This document shows, in pieces, positions 11,125 through 21,666 of a DNA stretch of 64,000 nucleotides (the first letter of the stretch is position 1; each line of letters begins with the position of its first letter). The stretch is taken from positions 19,873,713 through 19,937,712 of the forward strand of contig NC_092574.1 of assembly GCF_037975245.1 (NCBI RefSeq). The letters are read 5' to 3'. The notes beneath the pieces were generated by a model. It was given only the letters and a program-made list of their open reading frames with translations, was not told the DNA's origin and ran no database searches. This DNA comes from Apostichopus japonicus. Taxonomy: Eukaryota; Echinodermata; Holothuroidea; Aspidochirotida; Stichopodidae. The translations under genes and the position numbers were made by a program.

Positions 11125-11395
11125 TTTGGTTTGATTTGATTTGGTTTATTTTGTTTGTTTTTTTCACGTGCAAATATACAAGGTGAAAGGAAGTCTTCTA
11201 TAAAGCATACAATAGCTTAACAATGTAGAAGACTCCCTGAAGAAAGAAAAGAGAAGAAAAACTTAAAAATCAAATTAAACGTTTCGACAATAAATCAATT
11301 ATATGATATTTTAGTTAATATGATTAAGCCATTTACTAAATGTGGAGCTTGTTTTCTTAGTTTTTAAAGTTATTGACAGTGAATTCCAAATTTTG
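11125..11395 (-). mobile_element. same LINE family, 3' fragment (copy 2)
   Basis: About 270 bp beginning on the plus strand with a GATTT-type tail (11125-11143), then the CACGTGCAAATATAC block, the GGAAGTCTTCTATAAAGC block, and the last codons of ORF2, ending at CCAAATTTTG. It closely matches the 3' end of the copy at 41689. Its tail directly abuts the truncated 5' end of copy 1, so the two insertions are back to back in the same orientation. Confidence 0.8.
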
Positions 11396-11400
11396 AATTA

Positions 11401-11447
11401 TTGGTACCTTTAAAAAGAGAGATTGTATAATTGAGGATTAGCTTCAG
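11401..11447. repeat. rearranged snippet of the neighbouring L1 5' end
   Basis: TGGTACCTTTAAAAA at 11402-11416 is a direct near-copy (one mismatch) of 11932-11946, and 11427-11447 is an exact 21-bp inverse copy of 11947-11967. At 11.93 kb the two blocks are adjacent and collinear; here the second is flipped and ten unrelated bases separate them. This is a small inverted rearrangement of L1 sequence, for example from template switching during insertion or repair. Confidence 0.65.
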
Positions 11448-11559
11448 CAAACTACTCAAACCTATTCTGACTGAGCTCAGGAAATTGGGTATTTCTTACC
11501 TGAGCTATATTGATGATATTTATATCCAGGCTTTTTTATTTTCAAAGTATGGAAAGTAA
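11443..11559 (+). pseudogene. DIRS-like reverse transcriptase fragment
   Basis: A 38-codon open segment reads FSKLLKPILTELRKLGIS, then YIDDIYIQ, and stops at 11557. The F(S/T)KLLKP...LR..G...YIDD..Q order is characteristic of the reverse transcriptase of DIRS-type tyrosine-recombinase retrotransposons and not of the LINEs around it. Only this scrap is recognisable. Neither a recombinase nor complete element termini were seen, though an imperfect hairpin lies 200 bp downstream. Confidence 0.6.
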
Positions 11560-11752
11560 GAATGTTATGTTATCCTTTGTACCAATTGGTAATGAAATTA
11601 TCTCAGTTCTTGTTTAAAAAGAAAAGAAATGTTTCTGTTGCTCAGCAAGCAAATTAAAAAAGATACAAACTTTGAATTTGGGTTCGTTTGTAATCTTTCT
11701 GTTCGTATTCGCTTGAACACTGCTTTGAAATCTCAAGTAGTTCCGTTGTGAA

Positions 11753-11832
11753 GTGTAATGGGGAAGTAGAATCGTTAAATTAAACGAGACCATGGGTTGA
11801 AGTTTGATTGAGATTCTACTGAGACATTACAC
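11753..11832. repeat. 21-bp imperfect inverted repeat (hairpin)
   Basis: The arm at 11753-11773 (starts GTGTAATG, ends AGTAGAATC) pairs with 11812-11832 at 17 of 21 positions, the mismatches being one central block of four. The loop is 38 nt. It lies between the DIRS-like fragment and the L1 start, and may be part of a DIRS-type terminal or internal complementary region. That link is inference. Confidence 0.55.
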
Positions 11833-11930
11833 GAACGAAGGGATTACTTGCCCTCCCATGTAATGCATTCTCATGCAGGATTATTATCTCATAATTTTCC
11901 CTCCCAGAAGTTCGTGGTGTTCAATCGCAT

Positions 11931-12628
11931 ATGGTAACTTTAAAAACTGAAGCTAATCCTCAATTATTCAATCAATACAATTATACAACAAAACAAATTG
12001 ACTACGAGAAATACAAAGCTAAAATTTTCTCCGATTACGACTGTACCCATTTTAAAAACCTAGAAGATGAGTCGAACCAACCTTCATTAAGAAAATTACA
12101 AGGAACCTTCCTCAGGTCTAAAATTCAGTGGCACGAGGAGGGTGAAAAATCAACAAAGTTTTTCTTTAATCTTGAAAAATCAAGGAAAAAAAAAAGAAGG
12201 TAATGAAACAACTACTTACTGACCAGAGCTTAATCATCACCGATCAACACGAAATTATGAAAGAACAAGTAAAGTTTTATACAAACCTCTACCAAGCCGG
12301 AGAAACCGACAACGAATCGCGGAATCAGATACTTTGTGAACTCAGAAGATTTCTCTCGCCAATGGACGTTGAAGCATGTGAAGAAAATATTTCATTAGAT
12401 GAGTTGAAAGCCGCTCTGTTAGCAATGGAACCGAACAAAAGTCCAGGACTAGATGGACTAACTGCTGAATTTTACAAAGTGTTTTGGCGGGATTTTATCG
12501 ATATTTTTACTAGACTCATCGAGACATCATTCCATGACAACGAACTCTTTGAATCCATGAAAATAAGTATACTTACCCTTATACCCAAGAAAGGAGATCT
12601 TCGTAGTTTAAATAATTGGAGGCCATAA
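11931..12628 (+). pseudogene. L1 ORF2, pre-RT and finger region
   Basis: The first segment (11931-12203) ends with KIQWHEEGEKSTKFFFNLEK, the conserved block upstream of L1 reverse transcriptases, and then runs into a ten-A tract (12186-12195) where the frame changes. The next segment (12203-12628) carries VKFYTNLYQ, NKSPGLDGLTAEFYKVFW and LIPKKGDLRSLNNWRP, the fingers motifs typical of Tx1/L1 elements. It ends at a one-base deletion just after NWRP. The frame breaks sit at a homopolymer and at a single base, as expected for neutral decay. Confidence 0.85.
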
Positions 12629-13653
12629 GCCTCTTAAATGTCGATTACAAAATGATTGCCAAAGCTCTCGCCAAACGAATCACAAGTATCAGTAAGAATA
12701 TTATTTCAGAAGATCAAACGTGTTGTATTCCAGGAAGAGATATTTCTAAAAACGTGCTTATTATGCAAAATGTAATTGAGTATGTAAATTCATATAATAA
12801 ACCAGGTTTTACTCTTAAAATAGACCAATATAAAGCCTTTGACAGAGTTGACCATAACTACCTCTTCGAAGTCGCTGAAAAATTGGGTTTTGGCCCTAAG
12901 CTCCTAAAATGGATCAAACTGTTTTATACCAATATCGAGGGCCGAATCAAGCACAATGGTTATATATCCGATCCCTTCCCTGTCAAAAGGGGAGTTCGGC
13001 AGGGCTGCCCACTCTCAGCCATGCTCTATGTTCTCTGCGCCGAACCGTTTCTTGAAGCTATAATTAATTGTCAATATATTCATGGTATTAAAGTTTGTGA
13101 AGTCGAAGCCAAAATTTTTCAGCATGCGGAAGACACTACCTTTTTCGTGTCTAGTATCACAAGTATTTATTCTATTTTTAACATCATTAAATTGTATGAA
13201 CGTGCTTCTGGCTCTAGTTGTAATATTGATAAAACTGAATTACTTAGCATTGGGTGCAGCCATGTTAATCCCAGCAATTTCGACTTCCCTGTGAGGAAAG
13301 ATTTCATTACAGTATTAGGTGTTGCTATTGGTAACGATAAAAAATCAATCGAAATAGAAAATTGGGAGAAAAAAGTTACCTCCTGCCGTAAATTAATAAA
13401 TACCTGGAAAGGTAGAAAATTATCTTTTAAGGGTAAATCTCTCATTATAAATTCGCTCATCGTAACTCGCTTAGTATATTTGACCACTGTTTTACAAGTC
13501 CCTGATTGGGTTATCACCACATTACGTCAGAGTGTAGTCGATTTTATCTGGAGAGGTAAAAAACCTTCTATTAAGTATCTTAACTTGCTTTTAACAATCG
13601 ACAGAGGGGGATTCAGTTTGAGCGACATTGAATTAAACAAGAGATGCTCTTAG
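12616..13653 (+). pseudogene. L1 ORF2, reverse transcriptase palm and thumb
   Basis: Continues with SLLNVDYKMIAKALAKRI, PGRDISKNV, DQYKAFDRVDH (first catalytic Asp), GVRQGCPLSAMLYVL, and then HAEDTTFF at 13123-13134, where the active site normally reads Y/F-A-D-D. Both the aromatic residue and the first Asp of that pair are changed, so this copy would be catalytically dead even without frameshifts. Thumb-region motifs follow (VLGVAIGNDKK, WKGRKLSFKGKSLIINSLI). The frame ends at 13653 and resumes in another frame at about 13712. Confidence 0.85.
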
Positions 13654-13711
13654 AATTAAATTTTGTAGTAAGATATTAAGCAATAACATTAATATTAAAT
13701 TACAAAAATTA

Positions 13712-14989
13712 ATGTTGTATTTTTTTAATATGTATGAAGATATGAGCCTTGGGCGTGGTATCTTTCAAATTACTCCTAACCGCAAGTCTGTTCATAAGCT
13801 AAGCCCGTATTACACATGTGAACCCATGTTAGCATGGGATCGGCTAATTCAAGGCCGTTTCTGGCTATCAGAGACCAGAGAAGACATCCTCAATCAACCT
13901 ATCTTTAGTAATACCCTGATTGTTGACAATGATAGTCAAACACTTTTTAATCGTCACTTCATTAAAGGTGGTATCGTTTCTGTAAGTGTTCTGATGTATG
14001 AGATTATACCCACTTCTCTGCCAGCCAAGGCCGTGCATGAGTGCATTGAGCTTGCTAATCCTGATAATCCCCTTACAGTAACCGATGTTCAGAATTATTT
14101 TGATTTGATTTGATTTATTTGTTTTTCACGTGTAAATTTACAGTGTGAAGGAAGTCTTCCAAAAAGCGTACAACAGCTTAACAAAATTATATCGATGTCA
14201 TTCTCCACGCCTTCCCCTCTGACTGGTTAGGTGATATAGTTTCTTCTGATGCAATTGTATCTACGCAAATTGACTATAATCCTACTGTAAAATTTCAAAA
14301 TGGCAAAAACATTACAGATGCCTCCTCAGTTTCGTGCAGAATAGCTTCACGCCTTTTGCGTGACAATCTTAACACATCGCCCAAGGGCGAAGAATACTGG
14401 AAGCAGCATTTTCCCATTTTCTAATAGATGGAGTAACATATATCGTTCTCCAAAGTGTTTCTTTGACGCCGATATCGACTTCAAAGTATTACATAATATT
14501 CTTTACACTAACGACAAATTGTACAAGTTTGGATTAACCGATTCTCCTTACTGCACCTTTTGCAAAACCACGCACGAAAGTACTATTCATCTTTTTATTG
14601 AGTGTTCTGAAGTCGAAAATGTATGGCACTTTTTGGTTAATAAGTTGCATACTTTACAACCGGTAGTTAATTTTGATGAATGGAAGGGGTTGTCCCTTCT
14701 GGGTCTTGGCCGTAAAAACAACTGTATTGTAGGAATTTTGTGTGACTTCATCTTCAATATATATAAGTGTACAATTTGGAATTGCAGAATATCTCGCCTC
14801 AATAATAACTATCTTTGTAATATTGAAACAGTTTTTCACAATGTACTCAAGAAGAGAATTCGGTTACTTTTTGATGTGTACTATCACAAAAACAATACCT
14901 CACGGTTTTTTAATATATTTACACAGAACGATATTGTGCTCTCTAAGAAAGAATCGAACAGCTATACTTACTATCTGGATAGAGGTTAA
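13712..14989 (+). pseudogene. L1 ORF2 C-terminal region with zinc knuckle
   Basis: The frame at 13712-14098 is interrupted by the 86-bp insert at 14099-14184. Skipping the insert and one copy of its 6-bp duplication, the frame reads on from 14191 without a stop for at least 40 codons. The 14360-14989 part holds a C-x2-C-x8-H-x4-C motif at 14552-14605 (CTFCKTTHESTIHLFIEC), the zinc-binding motif (zf-RVT type) found near the C-terminus of L1-type ORF2 proteins. The protein ends at 14989. Confidence 0.8.
14099..14184 (-). mobile_element. 86-bp LINE tail inserted in the L1, 6-bp TSD
   Basis: Starts with the GATTT repeat tail and carries the CACGTGTAAATTTAC and GGAAGTCTTCC blocks of the Jockey-type LINE 3' UTR, ending in CAGCTTAACAAA. 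AATTAT at 14093-14098 is repeated at 14185-14190, a target-site duplication. The insert is only the last 86 bp of the LINE. It postdates the L1 insertion and may predate much of the L1 decay, since the flanking L1 frame is collinear. Confidence 0.85.
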
Positions 14990-15262
14990 TTTGTATACAA
15001 TACGTGTTGACGTAATCAGAGTCTGGTCTTTTGACTTTGCTTTAGACATTGTTGTCTTTTGTATATAATTTCTTATGTCTGTGGTGTTTAGTATTTTAGT
15101 TTTCTCTTCACCTAAAAATGAGTAAATGTTAAGGTAATTATTAATTAATGTTCTAGTTGAAACAAATCATACTTAAGATTTAATTCTGTAAAAAATACCC
15201 TTGAAAATAATATTGTCAATGGGTGAGCCAGTGGGCTCATCTCCCAATAAAAGAGGAAAAAA
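14990..15262 (+). promoter_or_regulatory. L1 3' UTR with terminal hairpin and poly(A) signal
   Basis: After the ORF2 stop come 230 bp of AT-rich UTR, then a perfect 6-bp stem (TGAGCC 15224-15229, loop AGTG, GGCTCA 15234-15239), then AATAAA at 15246-15251 and an A-run. A stem-loop close to the 3' end is a known recognition feature for several non-LTR reverse transcriptases; a similar role here is inference. Confidence 0.65.
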
Positions 15263-15263
15263 A

Positions 15264-16060
15264 TGGCGTGGCTCGCTGTACGAGCTGATGATCGGGACTC
15301 TCTTTTGCATTCGTGGTTCGAACCCCGGTGACGTCTTTTGCCGATCTTTTACAGCAAGTGCCTACACGGGGAGCTGTAAGTATTAGTTAATCCACCTAAT
15401 ATCTCAGTCCATACGGTGGCGCGATGGCTTGGCGCACTGTGCGAGCTGATGATCGAGACTCTCTTTTGCATCCGTGGTTCGAACCCCGGGTGATGACGTC
15501 TTTTGCCGATCTTTTACAGCAAGTGCCTACACGGGGAGCTGTAAGTATTAGTTAATCCACCTAATATCTCAGTCCATACGGTGGCGCGATGGCTTGGCGC
15601 ACTGTGCGAGCTGATGATCGAGACTCTCTTTTGCATCCGTGGTTCGAACCTCGGGTGATGACGTCTTTTGCCGATCTTTTACAACAAGTGCCTACACGGG
15701 GAGCTGTAAGTATTAGTTAATCCACCTAATATCTCAGTCCATACGGTGGCGCGATGGCTTGGCGCACTGTGCGAGCTGATGATCGAGACTCTCTTTTGCA
15801 TCCGTGGTTCGAACCTCGGGTGATGACGTCTTTTGCCGATCTTTTACAACAAGTGCCTACACGGGGAGCTGTAAGTATTAGTTAATCCACCTAATATCTC
15901 AGTCCATACGGTGGCGCGATGGCTTGGCGCACTGTACGAGCTGATGATCGAGACTCTCTTTTGCATCCGTGGTTCGAACCCCGGGTGATGACGTCTTTTG
16001 CCGACCTTTTACGGCAAGTGCCTACACAGGGAGCTGTAAGTATTAGTTAATCCACCTAAT
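15264..16060 (+). repeat. edge monomers with their own variant set
   Basis: The first monomer (15264 on) is the most diverged: it lacks bases around the A-box and reads GGGACTC and CCCCGGTG. The next few monomers share GGCTTGGCGC, GTGCGAGC, CATACGGTGG and TTTTACAACAAG, variants that are rare inside the array. Divergent monomers at an array edge fit reduced homogenisation there. The abrupt start next to the L1 A-run marks the array boundary. Confidence 0.75.
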
Positions 16061-19000
16061 ATCTTAGTCCATACAGTGGCGCGATGGCTCGGCGCACTGT
16101 ACCAGCTGATGATCGAGACTCTCTTTTGCATCCGTGGTTCGAACCCCGGGTGATGACGTCTTTTGCCGAGTGCCTACACGGGGAGCTGTAAGTATTAGTT
16201 AATCCACCTAATATCTCAGTCCATACAGTGGCGCGATGGCTCGGCGCACTGTACGAGCTGATGATCGAGACTCTCTTTTGCATCCATGGTTCGAACCCCG
16301 GGTGATGACGTCTTTTGCCGATCTTTTACATCAAGTGCCTACACGGGGAGCTGTAAGTATTAGTTAATCCACCTAATATCTCAGTCCATACAGTGGCGCG
16401 ATGGCTCGGCGCACTGTACCAGCTGATGATCGAGACTCTCTTTTGCATCCGTGGTTCGAACCCCGGGTGATGACGTCTTTTGCCGAGTGCCTACACGGGG
16501 AGCTGTAAGTATTAGTTAATCCACCTAATATCTCAGTCCATACAGTGGCGCGATGGCTCGGCGCACTGTACGAGCTGATGATCGAGACTCTCTTTTGCAT
16601 CCGTGGTTCGAACCCCGGGTGATGACGTCTTTTGCCGATCTTTTACATCAAGTGCCTACACGGGGAGCTGTAAGTATTAGTTAATCCACCTAATATCTCA
16701 GTCCATACAGTGGCGCGATGGCTCGGCGCACTGTACGAGCTGATGATCGAGACTCTCTTTTGCATCCGTGGTTCGAACCCCGGGTGATGACGTCTTTTGC
16801 CGATCTTTTACATCAAGTGCCTACACGGGGAGCTGTAAGTATTAGTTAATCCACCTAATATCTCAGTCCATACAGTGGCGCGATGGCTCGGCGCACTGTA
16901 CCAGCTGATGATCGAGACTCTCTTTTGCATCCGTGGTTCGAACCCCGGGTGATGACGTCTTTTACCGAGTGCCTACACAGGGAGCTGTAAGTATTAGTTA
17001 ATCCACCTAATATCTCAGTCCATACAGTGGCGCGATGGCTCGGCGCACTGTACGAGCTGATGATCGAGACTCTCTTTTGCATCCGTAATTCGAACCCCGG
17101 GTGATGACGTCTTTTGCCGATCTTTTACAACAAGTGCCTACACGGGGAGCTCTAAGTATTAGTTAATCCACCTAATATCTCAGTCCATACAGTGGCGCGA
17201 TGGCTCGGCGCACTGTGCGAGCTGATGATCGAGACTCTCTTTTTCATCCGTGGTTCGAACCCCGGATGATGACGTCTTTTGCCGATCTTTTACAGAAGTG
17301 CCTACACGGGGAGCTGTAAGTATTAGTTAATCCACCTAATATCTCAGTCCATACAGTGGCGCGATGGCTCGGCGCACTGTACGAGCTGTTGATCGAGACT
17401 CTCTTTTGCATCCGTGGTTCGAACCCCGGGTGATGACGTCTTTTGCCGACCTTTTACGGCAAGTGCCTACACGGGGAGCTGTAAGTATTAGTTAATCCAC
17501 CTAATATCTCAGTCCATACAGTGGCGCGATGGCTCGGCGCACTGTACCAGCTGATGATCGAGACTCTCTTTTGCATCCGTGGTTCGAACCCCGGGTGATG
17601 ACGTCTTTTGCCGAGTGCCTACACGGGGAGCTGTAAGTATTAGTTAATCCACCTAATATCTCAGTCCATACAGTGGCGCGATGGCTCGGCGCACTGTACG
17701 AGCTGATGATCGAGACTCTCTTTTGCATCCGTGGTTCGAACCCCGGGTGATGACGTCTTTTGCCGAGTGCCTACACGGGGAGCTGTAAGTATTAGTTAAT
17801 CCACCTAATATCTCAGTCCATACAGTGGCGCGATGGCTCGGCGCACTGTACGAGCTGATGATCGAGACTCTCTTTTGCATCCGTGGTTCGAACCCCGGGT
17901 GATGACGTCTTTTGCCGATCTTTTACATCAAGTGCCTACACGGGGAGCTGTAAGTATTAGTTAATCCACCTAATATCTCAGTCCATACAGTGGCGCGATG
18001 GCTCGGCGCACTGTACCAGCTGATGATCGAGACTCTCTTTTGCATCCGTGGTTCGAACCCCGGGTGATGACGTCTTTTGCCGAGTGCCTACACAGGGAGC
18101 TGTAAGTATTAGTTAATCCACCTAATATATCAGTCCATACAGTGGCGCGATGGCTCGGCGCACTGTACGAGCTGATGATCGAGACTCTCTTTTGCATCCG
18201 TGGTTCGAACCCCGGGTGATGACGTCTTTTGCCGATCTTTTACATCAAGTGCCTACACGGGGAGCTGTAAGTATTAGTTAATCCACCTAATATCTCAGTC
18301 CATACAGTGGCGCGATGGCTCGGCGCACTGTACGAGCTGATGATCGAGACTCTCTTTTGCATCCGTGGTTCGAACCCCGGGTGATGACGTCTTTTGCCGA
18401 GTGCCTACACGGGGAGCTGTAAGTATTAGTTAATCCACCTAATATCTCAGTCCATACAGTGGCGCGATGGCTCGGCGCACTGTACGAGCTGATGATCGAG
18501 ACTCTCTTTTGCATCCGTGGTTCGAACCCCGGGTGATGACGTCTTTTGCCGATCTTTTACAGCAAGTGCCTACACGGGGAGCTGTAAGTATTAGTTAATC
18601 CACCTAATATCTCAGTCCATACAGTGGCGCGATGGCTCGGCGCACTGTACGAGCTGATGATCGAGACTCTCTTTTGCATCCGTGGTTCGAACCCCGGGTG
18701 ATGACGTCTTTTGCCGATCTTTTACTGCAAGTGCCTACACGGGGAGCTGTAAGTATTAGTTAATCCACCTAATAGCTCAGTCCATACAGTGGCGCGGTGG
18801 CTCGGCGCACTGTGCGAGCTGATGATCGAGACTCTCTTTAGCATCCGTGGTTCGAACCCCGGGTGATGACGTCTTTTGCGGATCTTTTACAGAAGTGCCT
18901 ACACGGGGAGCTGTAAGTATTAGTTAATCCACCTAATATCTCAGTCCATACAGTGGCGCGATGGCTCGGCGCACTGTACGAGCTGATGATCGAGACTCTC

Positions 19001-21666
19001 TTTTGCATCCGTGGTTCGAACCCCGGGTGATGACGTCTTTTGCCGATCTTTTACATCAAGTGCCTACACGGGGAGCTGTAAGTATTAGTTAATCCACCTA
19101 ATCTCTCAGTCCATACAGTGGCGCGATGGCTCGGCGCACTGTACCAGCTGATGATCGAGACTCTCTTTTGCATCCGTGGTTCGAACCCCGGGTGATGACG
19201 TCTTTTACCGAGTGCCTACACAGGGAGCTGTAAGTATTAGTTAATCCACCTAATATATCAGTCCATACAGTGGCGCGATGGCTCGGCGCACTGTACGAGC
19301 TGATGATCGAGACTCTCTTTTGCATCCGTGGTTCGAACCCCGGGTGATGACGTCTTTTGCCGATCTTTTACAGCAAGTGCCTACACGGGGAGCTGTAAGT
19401 ATTAGTTAATCCACCTAATATCTCAGTCCATACAGTGGCGCGATGGCTCGGCGCACTGTACGAGCTGATGATCGAGACTCTCTTTTGCATCCGTGGTTCG
19501 AACCCCGGGTGATGACGTCTTTTGCCGATCTTTTACAGCAAGTGCCTACACGGGTTGCTGTAAGTATTAGTTAATCCACCTAATATCTCAGTCCATACAG
19601 TGGCGCGATGGCTCGGCGCACTGTACGAGCTGATGATCGAGACTCTCTTTTGCATCCGTGGTTCGAACCCCGGGTGATGACGTCTTTTGCCGATCTTTTA
19701 CAGCAAGTGCCTACACGGGGAGCTGTAAGTATTAGTTAATCCACCTAATATCTCAGTCCATACAGTGGCGCGATGGCTCGGCGCACTGTTCGAGCTGATG
19801 ATCGAGACTCTCTTTTGCGTCCGTGGTTCGAACCCCGGGTGATGACGTCTTTTGCCGATCTTTTACAGAAGTGCCTACACGGGGAGCTGTAAGTATTAGT
19901 TAATCCACGTAATATCTCAGTCCATACAGTGGCGCGATGGCTCGGCGCACTGTGCGAGCTGATGATCGAGACTCTCTTTTGCATCCGTGGTTCGAACCCC
20001 GGGTGATGACGTCTTTTGCCGATCTTTTACAGCAAGTGCCTACACGGGGAGCTGTAAGTATTAGTTAATCCACCTAATATCTTAGTCCATACAGTGGCGC
20101 GATGGCTCGGCGCACTGTACGAGCTGATGATCGAGACTCTCTTTTGCATCCGTGGTTCGAACCCCGGGTGATGACGTCTTTTGCCGAGTGCCTACACGGG
20201 GAGCTGTAAGTATTAGTTAATCCACCTAATATCTCAGTCCATACAGTGGCGCGGTGGCTCGGCGCACTGTACGAGCTGATGATCGAGACTCTCTTTTGCA
20301 TCCGTGATTCGAACCCCGGGTGATGACGTCTTTTGCCGAGTGCCTACACGGGGAGCTGTAAGTATTAGTTAATCCACCTAATATCTCAGTCCATACAGTG
20401 GCGCGATGGCTCGGCGCACTGTACGAGCTGATGATCGAGACTCTCTTTTGCATTCGTGGTTCGAACCCCGGGTGATGAAGTCTTTTGCCGATCTTTTACA
20501 GCAAGTGCCTACACGGGGAGCTGTAAGTATTAGTTAATCCACCTAATATCTCAGTCCATACAGTGGCGCGATGGCTCGGTGCACAGTACCAGCTGATGAT
20601 CGAGACTCTCTTTTGCATCCGTGGTTCGAACCCCGGGTGATGACGTCTTTTGCCGATCTTTTACAGCAAGTGCCTACACGGGGAGCTGTAAGTATTAGTT
20701 AATCCACCTAATATCTCAGTCCATACAGTGGCGCGATGGCTCGGCGCACTGTACCAGCTGATGATCGAGACTCTCTTTTGCATCCGTGGTTCGAACCCCG
20801 GGTGATGACGTCTTTTGCCGATCTTTTACAGCAAGTGCCTACACGGGGAGCTGTAAGTATTAGTTAATCCACCTAATATCTCAGTACATACAGTGGCGCG
20901 GTGGCTCGGCGCACTGTGCGAGCTGATGATCGAGACTCTCTTTTGCGTCCGTGGTTCGAACCCCGGGTGATGACGTCTTTTGCCGATCTTTTACAGCAAG
21001 TGCCTACACGGGGAGCTGTAAGTATTAGTTAATCCACCTAATATCTCAGTACATACAGTGGCGCGGTGGCTCGGCGCACTGTACGAGCTGATGATCGAGA
21101 CTCTCTTTTGCGTCCGTGGTTCGAACCCCGGGTGATGACGTCTTTTGCCGATCTTTTACAGAAGTGCCTACACGGGGAGCTGTAAGTATTAGTTAATCCA
21201 CCTAATACCTCAGTCCATACAGTGGCGCGATGGCTCGGCGCACTGTGCGAGCTGATGATCGAGACTCTCTTTTGCATCCGTGGTTCGAACCCCGGGTGAT
21301 GACGTCTTTTGCCGATCTTTTACAGCAAGTGCCTACACGGGGAGCTGTAAGTATTAGTTAATCCACCTAATATCTCAGTCCATACAGTGGCGCGATGGCT
21401 CGGCGCACTGTACGAGCTGATGATTGAGACTCTCTTTTGCGTCCGTGGTTCGAACCCCGGGTGATGACGTCTTTTACCGAGTGCCTACACGCCGAGCTGT
21501 AAGTATTAGTTAATCCACCTAATATCTCAGTCCATACAGTGGCGCGATGGGTCGGCGCACTGTACGAGCTGATGATCGAGACTCTCTTTTGCATCCGTGG
21601 TTCAAACCCCGGGTGATGACGTCTTTTGCCGATCTTTTACAGCAAGTGCCTACACGGGGAGCTGTA

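Larger units (their letters stand above)
11931..15262 (+). mobile_element. Tx1-like L1 retrotransposon, 5'-truncated
   Basis: A plus-strand non-LTR element with the reverse transcriptase and C-terminal zinc knuckle of an L1/Tx1-type ORF2, a 3' UTR, an AATAAA signal (15246-15251) and a short A-run ending at 15263. ORF1 and the endonuclease are absent, so it is 5'-truncated near 11.93 kb. It has several frameshifts and carries an 86-bp nested insertion. Its 3' end touches the first satellite monomer directly. Tx1-clade L1s include several site-specific lineages, so the junction deserves attention. Confidence 0.85.

Noticed and set aside
14742-15068. 108-codon plus-strand open frame overlapping the L1 C-terminus
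   Set aside because: A shadow of the L1 ORF2 C-terminal frame, which carries the zinc-knuckle motif.
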